Shown here in pieces: positions 1 through 5,696 of a DNA stretch of 10,137 nucleotides. Each line of letters begins with the position of its first letter. Position 1 is the first letter of the stretch. The stretch covers positions 688,556 to 698,692 of the forward strand of contig MU646374.1 in NCBI GenBank assembly GCA_026770585.1, in the 5' to 3' direction. The notes beneath the pieces are model-generated. The model saw nothing but the letters and a program-made list of their open reading frames with translations. It was not told the origin of the DNA and searched no databases. Made by a program: the position numbers and the translations under genes. Origin of the DNA: Baffinella frigidus. Its lineage: Eukaryota > Cryptophyceae > Cryptomonadales > Baffinellaceae.

Positions 1-181
1 CCCCCCAACGCGCCGGAGTGTATCTTCCATGCATGGAAATGTATGGAAAATACCTTCCTGTTGACTGAAGCAGATTGAGGGTGCGGCGTGCGGTTGTGTG
101 GATGTGGTCTGTATGGGTGTATGGATGAGGGGGGGCGCGGGAGTGTAACCGACATGAAATTCAAAAACACGCGGGGGGCTG

Positions 182-296
182 CTCTCTCTCTCTCTCACTC
201 TCACGCACACACACACACACACTCACTCACTCACTCACTCACTCACTCACTCACTCACTCACTCACTCACTCACTCACTCACTCACTCACTCACTC
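182..296. repeat. Compound microsatellite (CT)n-(CA)n-(ACTC)n
   Basis: A CT run (about 182-195) is followed by a CA run (206-222) and then about 18-19 copies of the tetranucleotide ACTC up to 296. It is low-complexity DNA. The open frame across it translates to repeated Thr-His-Ser-Leu and is a by-product of the repeat, not a gene. Bases 1-181 before it show no recognisable feature. Confidence 0.95.
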
Positions 297-329
297 CCCC
301 CCTGCCACCCACTCCCACCCTCCCTCTCG

Positions 330-460
330 CTACAGGGGTACCTAGCTAGCTCATAAGAAACGCCCACTCCCCTAGGACCACCATAGGGCCCTACGCATAG
401 TCCTACTGTAGGGCCCTAGCTAGGGGGGGGCGGTTTCTTATGAGCGAGGTACCCCTGTAG
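330..460 (-). mobile_element. Foldback MITE-like element, family A copy 1
   Basis: The element begins TACAGGGGTACC and ends GGTACCCCTGTA. Its arms (CTCATAAGAAAC on the left, GTTTCTTATGAG on the right) pair almost throughout, so the 131 bp is close to one long palindrome. The left arm carries an extra CTAG-rich insertion. The asymmetric core (ACCACCATAGGGCCC...) is reversed relative to copies 2 and 4. No coding capacity is visible. Family A ends lie on TA dinucleotides, suggesting a TA target as in Tc1/mariner-type MITEs, but the superfamily is inferred, not shown. Confidence 0.85.
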
Positions 461-470
461 CGGCGTGGTC

Positions 471-692
471 CGGACAGGGGTTTCTCGAACTTGAGGACAC
501 GCATCGCCCTACAGGGATGCCTGTATCCCTTAAGTGACCAGTAGGCTCCTACGCCCTACGGTAGGGCCCTAGCTAGGACCTGCCTAGGACCTCTTGGCCC
601 TCAAATTTGTGGGCATGGGCACTTATGGGATACCTCGATACCTCGCATAGAACACCCTTGCTCGAGGGTCGGGCGGGCGTCTGTGTTCTTAA
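471..692 (+). mobile_element. Family C foldback element, interrupted by a B element
   Basis: The left arm (ACAGGGGTTTCTCG, then GAGGACACGCATCGCCC) matches the intact C element at 8340-8460. The right part (CGCATAG...GGGCGGGCGT, then GTGTTCTTA) resembles the right half of that copy. A complete B element (524-632) sits between them. The expected right terminus (GCGAGTAACCCCTG) is missing; after 690 the sequence passes into a separate 73-bp inverted repeat. This is a diverged and broken copy, and its right edge is approximate. Confidence 0.55.
524..632 (+). mobile_element. Family B foldback element, copy 1
   Basis: The termini are TATCCCTTAAGTG and CACTTATGGGATA, an inverted repeat with one mismatch. 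The centre holds CCTACGGTAGGGCCCTAG, a motif shared with families A and C. It is 109 bp long with no coding capacity and lies inside a diverged C element. Its closest relative in the window is 7959-8063, which shares CCAGTAGGCTC, GGACCT and GTCAAATTTG-like interior blocks. Confidence 0.85.
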
Positions 693-760
693 TTTAGTAA
701 AAGAGGCCTGGCTAGCGAGATTTAGTCCACCCTCTGATTGAGTCCGCCCTCTAAATTAAG
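688..760. repeat. 73-bp segment bounded by 10-bp inverted repeats
   Basis: CTTAATTTAG at 688-697 is the exact reverse complement of CTAAATTAAG at 751-760. Between them is a short direct repeat, AGTCCACCCTCT and AGTCCGCCCTCT. It may be another small mobile element that cut off the C element to its left, but only this one copy is seen. Confidence 0.4.
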
Positions 761-818
761 ATCACGCAGGGGTCGAATCTGTTCCGTACTCTCAAGTTTC
801 GGGTTCTTGTACACGAGG

Positions 819-940
819 TACAGGGGTACCTCGTTCATAAGAAACAAGCCCCCCCTGGGACACTACAGTAGGACCATGCCCAGGGCCCTACGGTGGTCCT
901 AGGGGGGGGGGCAGTTTCTTATGAGCGAGGTACCCCTGTA
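819..940 (+). mobile_element. Family A foldback element, copy 2
   Basis: This 122-bp near-palindrome starts TACAGGGGTACCTCGTTCAT and ends GGTACCCCTGTA. The core CTACAGTAGGACCATGCCC then CCCTACGGTGGTCC is the same as in the other + oriented A copies. C-rich and G-rich runs on either side of the core pair with each other. No open frame of note. Confidence 0.9.
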
Positions 941-959
941 TCCCTGTAGGTTCATATGG

Positions 960-1030
960 TAGGGTCAGTCGCAGGAGCATAGCACCACCCTAAGGACGGT
1001 GCGTGTCCTTGTTCGTGAGTAACCCCTGCA
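960..1030 (+). mobile_element. Family C element, right arm only
   Basis: GGACGGTGCGTGTCC followed by GTGAGTAACCCCTGCA matches the right arm of the intact C copy ending at 8460, and AGCATAG.CACCACCC resembles its core. The left arm is missing or unrecognisable; the left edge is approximate. It is followed after 8 bp by the left arm of another C copy, an inside-out arrangement. Confidence 0.55.
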
Positions 1031-1038
1031 TGCACATG

Positions 1039-1200
1039 TACAGGGGTTACTCGCGATTACAGGGGTACCTCGCTCATAAGAAAACGCTTCCCCCTAGGAC
1101 CACCATAGAACATGTAGGGTCCCTTGCGTTTTTTTATGAGCGAGGTACCCCTGTAAGGACGCAGAGTTTAAGGACACGTGCCGGATGGTTTCTCAAGGAC
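1039..1200 (+). mobile_element. Family C element, left arm, split by an A element
   Basis: TACAGGGGTTACTCGCGAT at 1039-1057 is the C left terminus. The expected continuation AAGGACGC resumes at 1156, directly after a complete A element. Removing 1058-1155 except one TA gives GCGATTAAGGAC, matching GCGATTAAGAAC in the intact C copy at 8340. A right arm is not clearly present; the right edge is approximate. Confidence 0.6.
1058..1155 (-). mobile_element. Family A foldback element, copy 3, nested in C
   Basis: This is a short (98 bp) A copy with intact termini (TACAGGGGTACCTCGCTCAT on the left, GAGCGAGGTACCCCTGTA on the right) and a shortened core. It sits at a TA of the flanking C left arm and is bounded by TA on both sides. 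Reference to the intact C copy therefore supports target-site duplication of TA. Confidence 0.9.
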
Positions 1201-1207
1201 CGCCTCA

Positions 1208-1303
1208 TCCTTTAGGTCCTTTAGGTTGTTTTAACTCCCACCATAGGCGGACACCGGAACTGGTTCTGTAGAAAGGCCATGCTTCCTTTCGGATCACATC
1301 AAG
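1208..1303 (-). repeat. SINE-like repeat, family F copy 1
   Basis: Read on the minus strand this ends in a tail of two nine-base units (CCTAAAGGA), after a body containing GTTCCGGTGTCCGCCTATGG. GAAAGGCCATGC and CTTTCGGATCACATCAAG on the + strand match the reverse-oriented copy at 1920-2082 and resemble the E repeats at 4870 and 5083. A short body with a microsatellite-like 3' tail is typical of SINE or LINE 3' ends, but no pol III boxes were found, so the class is inferred. Bases 1304-1481 show no recognised feature. Confidence 0.55.
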
Positions 1304-1481
1304 CCCCCTAGCCTCATAGCAGCGTGTCCTCACCACGTCAGCATGATCGAGGGAAGCCGAAGCCTTATCCACGACAGATCTGTCGTCGTTCACTGGAGAA
1401 TTCAAGGGCTTTCCCTTGAAAGATGTCAAAAGTGGATGTTTCGATCCACCTGGCGTGGTACATGCGAGTGAGCTCTGCACC

Positions 1482-1603
1482 TACCGGGGTACCTCGCTCA
1501 TAAGAAACTGCCCCCCCCTAGGACCCTACAGTAGGGCTATGCCTAGGGCCCTATGGTGGTCCTAGGGGGGGGGTCGGTTTCCTATGAGCGAGGTGCCCCA
1601 ATA
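1482..1603 (+). mobile_element. Family A foldback element, copy 4
   Basis: This 122-bp copy begins TACCGGGGTACCTCGCTCAT and ends GAGCGAGGTGCCCCAATA. The terminal bases have drifted (CAGGGG to CCGGGG, CCCCTG to CCCCAA), so it is probably an older insertion. The core CCTACAGTAGGGCTATGCC is the standard form. Confidence 0.88.
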
Positions 1604-1657
1604 GGACCCCACGGTGGTTCTTGGGGTGGGGCGCCTCTTTGTGAGCGATGTACCGCG
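1604..1657 (+). mobile_element. Family A right-half fragment
   Basis: ACGGTGGTTCTTGGGGTGG followed by TTTGTGAGCGATGTACC is a degraded version of the A right half (ACGGTGGTCCTAGGGGGGG, then CTTATGAGCGAGGTACC). No left half is present next to it. It abuts copy 4, so the two may have been joined end to end. Confidence 0.5.
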
Positions 1658-1658
1658 A

Positions 1659-1890
1659 TCTCTCAAGTGGCCAGCGGGTCGAAAACGACCCACAGGAGGT
1701 CCTAGGCAGTTCCCACAGGAGGTCCTAGGCAGTTCCTAGGGCCCTACGGTAGGACGTATCCCTTAAGTGGTGGACGGGCGGTTCATCGCCCTAACTCGCC
1801 CTAGGCAGGTCCTTGGGCCTTACCGTAAGGCGGATGAACCTACTCGCCACTTACATGTAAGGGATAAGAATAATGGCCACTTTAGGGATA
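1659..1890 (+). mobile_element. Family B element interrupted by another B element
   Basis: The left arm ATCTCTCAAGTGGCCA and right arm TGGCCACTTTAGGGATA pair with each other (TATCCCTAAAGTGGCCA is the complement of the right). The interior has CCTAGGGCCCTACGGTAGG as in other B copies. A 22-bp stretch starting CACAGGAGGTCC is duplicated in tandem around 1691-1735. A second, complete B copy (1757-1866) is inserted at the TA of GGACGTA, a site left empty in the B copy at 7072-7175 (GGACGTATGAGCC). Confidence 0.6.
1757..1866 (+). mobile_element. Family B foldback element, copy 2, nested in B
   Basis: The termini are TATCCCTTAAGTGG and CCACTTACATGTAAGGGATA; the right end has a small ACATGTA insertion. 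The interior (ATCGCCCTAACTCGCCCTAG) is nearly the same as in the copy at 7072-7175, making these two the closest pair of B elements. It is 110 bp and non-coding; the open frame running through it is incidental. Confidence 0.85.
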
Positions 1891-1919
1891 GGCGTCGGCC
1901 TGCTGGGGATCTGCCCCGG

Positions 1920-2082
1920 GGGGTTGATGCGATCCGAAAGGAAGCAGGCTTGAAGGCCTTTCTGCTTTGGTGCTTTGGTGCTTTGTATGACACTCACATC
2001 GAAGACCACGCCCACCTCACTTTTGAGGGGACACAGGATAAGTTCCAGTGTCCGCCTATGGCGGGAGTTAAAAAAATCTTCC
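1920..2082 (+). repeat. SINE-like repeat, family F copy 2 (opposite orientation)
   Basis: TTGATGCGATCCGAAAGGAA and GGCCTTTCTG on the left, then AGTTCCAGTGTCCGCCTATGG and GGGAGTTAAAA on the right, are the reverse complement of copy 1 at 1208-1303. About 85 bp between these blocks (GCTTTGGTGCTTTGG..., ACCACGCCCACC...) is absent from copy 1, so either this copy has an insertion or copy 1 a deletion. The CCTAAAGGA tail is not present at its end. Confidence 0.5.
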
Positions 2083-2145
2083 ACGCTCGTGCACGCTCTC
2101 TCTCTCACGCTCTCTCTCTTATGAGAGTCTTTCGCTTGAAGCTCA

Positions 2146-2171
2146 CCCCAAACCCTAACCCCCAAACCCTC
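2146..2171 (-). repeat. Short telomere-like tract, C-rich strand
   Basis: CCCCAAACCCTAACCCCCAA reads as degenerate CCCTAAA units, opposite in orientation to the long G-rich tracts starting near 2500. A CATTGCAG acceptor-like end follows. It is too short to say more. Confidence 0.6.
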
Positions 2172-2257
2172 ATTGCAGCACACGCCCTTCTGTCGGAAGT
2201 GCAATCGCCAAGGCTGCTTTCATTTCCGCCGTGGTTTCGCTCACCAAGTGGCGCAGA

Positions 2258-2384
2258 ATCAGGTGCCGCCACCCCCACACCCCACCACCGTTTGCCACCG
2301 CATATCTTATTCTGGTGACTTTCAGGTGCCGCCACCCCCGTCCCCCTCCCAAACTACCACCATCGTTTCCCGCCGCATATCCTA
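2258..2384 (-). repeat. Tandem duplication, ~65-75 bp units, with open minus-strand frame
   Basis: Two units share CAGGTGCCGCCACCCCC and then CCACCGCATATC / CCGCCGCATATC (about 2262-2307 and 2324-2379). On the minus strand the units stay in one frame within an 83-codon open frame (2170-2421): one encodes GYAAGNDGG then GWRHLKV, the other RYAVANGGG then GWRHLIL, 25 codons apart. The length difference between units is a multiple of three. This could be a fragment of a glycine-rich repeat protein or a chance open frame in GC-rich DNA; the protein is not recognised. Confidence 0.35.
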
Positions 2385-2606
2385 CATCATGCAGTGCTTG
2401 TGGCTGAAGCCACGCTCCCAATCAGGACGCCCCGGACCCTTCCATAGGAACCGGCAGCGCCGCCCAAGCGCTGGAAGAGGTGGGGGGGCAGGTCTAGGGT
2501 CTGGGGTTTAGGGATAGGGTTTAGGGTGTAGGGTTTAGGGTGTAAGGTGTAGGGTGTAGGGTGTAGGGTGTAGGGTGTAGGGTGTAGATTTTATGATTTA
2601 GGGTTC

Positions 2607-2664
2607 CTTTAGGTCCTTTCTAAAGGTTCTTTTAACTCCCACCATAGGCGGACACCGGAACTTA
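2607..2664 (-). repeat. SINE-like repeat, family F copy 3, inside telomere-like DNA
   Basis: CCTTTAGGTCCTTTC, TTTTAACTCCCACCATAGG and CGGACACCGGAACT are nearly identical to F copy 1 at 1208-1260. On the minus strand the tail (CTAAAGGA units) runs directly into CCCTAAATC, that is, into telomere-like sequence. The rest of the element body is missing: the other side changes abruptly into the TTTACGG block. Confidence 0.6.
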
Positions 2665-2715
2665 GAGTTTACGGTTTACGGTTTAGAGTTTACGGTTTAC
2701 GGTTTAGAGTTTAGT
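2665..2715 (+). repeat. 21-bp higher-order telomere-variant repeat
   Basis: Two exact 21-bp units (three seven-mers each: GAGTTTA, CGGTTTA, CGGTTTA) at 2665-2685 and 2686-2706 are followed by a partial third. The seven-base phase of TTTAGGG is kept while G changes to C or A at fixed places. Confidence 0.8.
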
Positions 2716-2809
2716 CGGAGTTCCCATCCTACCCACACTACCCACAGTTCTAAGGTTTAGGGTTTAGGGTTTAGGGTTTGGGGTGGGGGGTTTAGGGTTT
2801 AGGGTTTAG

Positions 2810-2812
2810 GGT

Positions 2813-2900
<88 letters not shown>

Positions 2901-2903
2901 GGT
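2810..2903 (+). repeat. Homogeneous (TTGAGGG)n block
   Basis: About 13 uninterrupted copies of the seven-mer GTTGAGG/TTGAGGG. The perfect homogeneity contrasts with the degenerate sequence on both sides and suggests recent expansion of a single variant unit. Confidence 0.92.
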
Positions 2904-3170
2904 TCAAGGTTTAGGGTTTAAGGTTTAGGTTTTGGGGTTCTAAGGTTTAGGGTTTAGGGTTTAGTGTCTAGGTTTAGTGTTAAGGGTTTATGGGTGTACA
3001 ATGGGTTTAGGGTTTAAGGGTAAGGGGTTAGTGATTAGGGGTTAGTGTTTAGTGTTTAGGGTTTAGGGTTTAGAGTTTAGGGTTTAGGGTTTAGGGTTTA
3101 GGGTTCAGGGTTCAGGGCTTAGGGTGTAGGTTTTCAGGGTTTTAGTGGATTCAGTTTTGGGTTTGTGGTT

Positions 3171-3371
3171 TAGGGGTTTCGGTCCAGGATTTTGTTTTTT
3201 GGGGTTTTGTTTTATGCATCAGCGGGGGGCTCTCCAGAGGGGAAAGGAGCTTCGGAGCGGTGGCGCTGATGTGGGCGCGGGTTTAACTGGCCCTCACGAC
3301 GGGCCGTCGCCCGTCGCACGTAATAACGTTGTTCCTTGAAATCGGTGGGGCGAGAGGCGTTTGGGGGATGT
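3171..3371. other. Unique segment, no feature recognised
   Basis: GC-rich DNA between the telomere-like tract and an E-type fragment. It contains a small inverted stretch, CGACGGGCCGTCG near 3297-3309. The 64-codon open frame at 3145-3339 begins in degenerate telomere repeat and has no credible protein features. Confidence 0.4.
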
Positions 3372-3460
3372 GCTTTAGGTCCTTTAGGTTTTAATTTTGC
3401 CCAACATAGCCCAACGACACGCCCTTCAGTCCTTTAGGTCCTTGAGGTTCTTCAGAAAGG
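3372..3460 (-). repeat. SINE-like repeat, family E copy 3 (tail fragment)
   Basis: CTTTAGGTCCTTTAGGTTTT, then CCCAACATAGCCCAACGACA and CGCCCTTC match the tail end of the E copies at 4870 and 5083. A second tail-like piece (CCTTTAGGTCCTTGAGG, 3431-3447) follows at once, so two truncated copies or a tail duplication may be joined here. Confidence 0.6.
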
Positions 3461-3710
3461 AGCTTATGGAGCTTTAATGAACGTCATACAGCAGCACGCA
3501 CTTTCCTATTAGCGGTACTGCTGATTACTGATTATTGAATTTATTAAAGAGGTTTTGCTGTTATTGCCTAACCCGTGCCATTACCAGACTATGATCGGTC
3601 CATGTTATACCCCGCTCAATCTGTCTCCGAGGGATGCTCCCCGAAGATTGGCGCAGATGAAGTAAACGACCAAGAAGAAGGAGAGGTTTGGTAGGTCCAC
3701 AATGAGGAGG

Positions 3711-3745
3711 TACTGATTACTGATAAATGAATCAGTAATCAATAA
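3711..3745. repeat. 11-bp perfect inverted repeat (AT-rich hairpin)
   Basis: TGATTACTGAT and ATCAGTAATCA are exact reverse complements separated by about 6 bases. The same left arm (TGATTACTGATTATTGA) occurs once more near 3522, so these may be related ends of a 220-bp segment. Bases 3461-3710 otherwise show no recognised feature. Confidence 0.5.
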
Positions 3746-3809
3746 CAAACAAACCCCATAATTTGACCTCATCGATATAGACATATCATTCCCCTGGGTT
3801 CCAGAAAAG

Positions 3810-3892
3810 GGAGGAGTCGGATTGTTGAACCGATCCTCGGATCGGTTAGCCAATCCAGCTCGAGTCGGCTCCTTCAGGGAGCCGACTCCTCC
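3810..3892. repeat. Multi-stem foldback segment
   Basis: GGAGGAGTCGG (3810-3820) is the exact complement of CCGACTCCTCC (3882-3892). Inside are AACCGATCC/GGATCGGTT (3828-3847, two-base loop) and GAGTCGGCTCC/GGAGCCGACTC (3862-3888, five-base loop). The alternative pairings make a small MITE or a structured RNA equally possible; only one copy is in view. Confidence 0.6.
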
Positions 3893-4254
3893 GTCCGGCT
3901 GTATGTGGTTGAATTTACCCCGTGGCTATTCCGCGATTGTTATACCACATTTGACCTTCCAAGACTTATACCTCCACCTCTTCGCAGGTTTGACTTTCTA
4001 GAGAGGCCCGATGGTGAGGCATGTCAAAGAGTCTCGTGGGCCCTTTGAGTCGCCTGCATGCATGCATGCATGGCTTAAAGATCCTTCTCTACTCGACCAG
4101 CCCCGGTTCCCTCAGCTTCACTTCGTTCCTCACCTGATGTGGTGTTTTGGGCGGCGGTTTTCTTTTTGGACCCCCCTGGGGGTCACCCTTTTCTAGCATT
4201 TAGATTTTCTTGGGGTGACCTGTTGAGAAGGGAGGGCCACCATTTAGATCATGA
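3893..4254. other. Unique segment with small hairpins, no gene recognised
   Basis: It holds a short GCAT repeat (about 4055-4072), a hairpin GACCCCC/GGGGGTC (about 4168-4183) and a wider inverted pair GGTCACCC/GGGTGACC (about 4180-4220). Short open frames in several phases overlap and share no codon bias, so none is called as a gene. Confidence 0.4.
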
Positions 4255-4288
4255 GGAGAAGGGAGGTGGAGCACCACCTCCTTTCTCC
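4255..4288. repeat. 15-bp stem-loop
   Basis: GGAGAAGGGAGGTGG (4255-4269) pairs with CCACCTCCTTTCTCC (4274-4288), with one mismatch and a four-base loop AGCA. No poly-U or other terminator context applies in a eukaryote; its role is unknown. Confidence 0.65.
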
Positions 4289-4451
4289 CCTAGATCCCCG
4301 CCAGATCTGGCGTCGTCTTGACTATTACCTTTTGCGTGCCTGCCACGCCAGACTGGAGGAAGGGCAAAAATATTTTAACTCGCCTTTTTGTTCGAGTTGT
4401 ACTTTTGCCAAACGTGGCTCAGGTGGCGCCCCTGGGTGTTGAGGAAGCTGT

Positions 4452-4861
4452 CACGTCCACAATATTTTCTGTCTTTTTTCTGTCAGCAACGTGTCCAGGA
4501 AGGACGTGCAGAAGATTTGACGAGAAAGGGTCGCAAAAGGACGTGACGAGTCTTTCTAAAGGACGTGATGAGTCCTGGGACCCATCACGTTTCTTTTTTT
4601 AAAACTCATAACTGACTTTACGGGCGTCACGTCCTGGTACAAACTCGAGGGGGGCATAGACCTTTAAAAGCCTACCCCTTCCTGGGCTCTGGCGTGGTGA
4701 TGGGGGGAAAACAAGGTTTACTAAATTGTTAAACACGACCGCTGTACGCCAGGTGGACAGGTGGGACGAGACGTGAGGGCTCTAGCAGCCCAGAACTACC
4801 CAGAGGGTGGGTGGAGAAAGAACATCTCGTCCACTAGAACGAGCTAACTACGCCACGTCCT
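4452..4861. promoter_or_regulatory. Cluster of GGACGTG/CACGTCC motifs
   Basis: The seven-mer GGACGTG occurs on + at 4502, 4539 and 4561, and as CACGTCC at 4452, 4628 and 4855. Near-matches (CATCACGT at 4583, GAGACGTGAGG at about 4767) add to it. Two sites lie in a 17-bp direct repeat (AAGGACGTGACGAGTC and AAGGACGTGATGAGTC, about 4537-4574). ACGT-core motifs are bound by bZIP and bHLH factors in plants and algae, so regulation is possible, but no gene start next to it is established. The rest of 4289-4869 shows no gene. Confidence 0.35.
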
Positions 4862-4869
4862 TTCGGGGA

Positions 4870-5031
4870 TCCTTTAGGTCCTTTAGGTTTTAAATGCACC
4901 CAACATAGCCCAACGACGCGCCCTTCCGTAGAAAGGACTGCAGAGAAAGCATTTTTGCTTTCGGATCGCGTTTAGCTCTCCAGTGCAGAGGCTCGTGAAG
5001 AGGGGATACAGGGCGGTTCTCTTGGGGTGGG
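4870..5031 (-). repeat. SINE-like repeat, family E copy 1
   Basis: It is about 160 bp and nearly identical to 5083-5252: shared blocks include AACATAGCCCAACGAC, GAAAGCATTTTTGCTTTC (a perfect seven-base-stem hairpin) and TTAGCTCTCCAGTGCAGAGG. Read on the minus strand it ends in AAAACCTAAAGGACCTAAAG, a tail of nine-base units. The minus-strand open frame across it (PLHEPLHWRAKRDPKAKM) is shared with copy 2 but shows too few differences to test for coding. It could be a SINE or the 3' end of a LINE. Confidence 0.65.
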
Positions 5032-5082
5032 TGAAGGTATGCGATATCGCTCCCATGCTCACTTACACGCACCGAACCCGGG

Positions 5083-5252
5083 TCCTTTAGGTCCTTTAGG
5101 TCCTTTAGGTTTTAATTTCTCCCAACATATGCCAACGACACGCCGTTCCGTAGAAGGGATCTGCAGGGAAAGCATTTTTGCTTTCGGATCGCGTTTAGCT
5201 CTCCAGTGCAGAGGCTCGTGAAGAGGGGACACAGGGTGGCTCTCTTGGGGTG
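5083..5252 (-). repeat. SINE-like repeat, family E copy 2
   Basis: This is a tandem relative of copy 1 about 213 bp away, same orientation, with a longer tail: three nine-base units (TCCTTTAGG on +). Identity drops sharply after TCTTGGGGTG in both copies, marking the 5' edge of the repeat as read on the minus strand. The tail gives the Pro-Lys-Gly repeats in the minus-strand translation. Weak A-box resemblance (TAGCTCA) lies beyond that edge, but no B box was found. Confidence 0.65.
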
Positions 5253-5696
5253 TTTGAGCTATTCCAAAATAGGATCGCACTCGCACACGATATCCTTTAT
5301 TCCACAGAAAAAGATGGTGCTTTGATGCTGGTGGTGAAGCAGATCAAAAGTTGACGTCGATCCCCTTGAAAAGTTTCCAAAAGTTAATTATTTTCTTTTT
5401 TTCTCCTCCGGACGGGCCCGCCTCAGGTACCGAAAATATTTTATGGCCTGTTTTTCGAGGGGTTCCGCCGCGATTCCAAAAAAGTTAGAGGCACTTTTGT
5501 GGACTAACTTTCAATTCTGTTTCACAAAACTACCGCTAACTTTTTTGGGATCTTGTCGGAAGATCGTTTATGTTCCCGTGCAAATAACTCTCCAGAAAAA
5601 AACATTTTGCTTTCGTGAAATGGTCAAAAAGTGCTGACTTTGAGAAACGGCCACTTTTGAAATTTAGTCAACTGCCAAAACTCCAAATCCGGTGCT
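5253..5696 (+). other. AT-richer region upstream of the split gene
   Basis: This stretch is clearly more AT-rich than the gene that follows and has no open frame with matching codon use, so it may hold the promoter and 5' leader. It contains a foldback centred near 5512 and recurring AAAAGT/ACTTTT words (for example TCAAAAAGTG near 5623 and CCACTTTTGA near 5651). No TATA box or initiator could be assigned with confidence. Confidence 0.35.
5454..5570. repeat. Imperfect foldback element
   Basis: CCAAAAAAGTTAG (5476-5488) is the exact complement of CTAACTTTTTTGG (5536-5548). Pairing extends outward with mismatches through GATTCC/GGGATC and TTCCG/CGGAA, and inward through TTTTGTG/CACAAAA. Overall it resembles a diverged MITE of about 80-115 bp, unrelated in sequence to families A-C. 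Edges are approximate. Confidence 0.55.

Larger units (their letters stand above)
2500..3170 (+). repeat. Interstitial/subtelomeric telomere-like tract
   Basis: Seven-base units related to TTTAGGG run for about 670 bp with the G-rich strand on +. The tract is a mosaic of homogeneous blocks: TGTAGGG (about 2522-2586), a TTTACGG-containing block (2665-2715), plain TTTAGGG (about 2757-2809), TTGAGGG (2810-2903), then increasingly degenerate TTTAGGG. One SINE-like fragment interrupts it at about 2607-2664. Open frames are absent or trivial. Confidence 0.93.

Noticed and set aside
88-345. 85-codon open frame across the microsatellite
   Set aside because: Most of it translates the ACTC repeat (Thr-His-Ser-Leu), and the rest runs into family A; no independent coding signal.
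1767-2318. 183-codon + strand open frame
   Set aside because: It crosses a B element, a SINE-like repeat in antisense and the C-rich tract, with no consistent codon bias; open by chance.
2146-2600. Ancestral telomere fusion point
   Set aside because: A head-to-head fusion would read TTTAGGG then CCCTAAA on the + strand. Here the short C-rich tract comes first and the G-rich tract second, the opposite order.
4870-5252. E repeats as tRNA-derived SINEs
   Set aside because: A TAGCTCA stretch resembles part of an A box, but no B box (GGTTCGANNCC) is found at the right distance, so the tRNA origin is not supported; only 'SINE-like' is kept.
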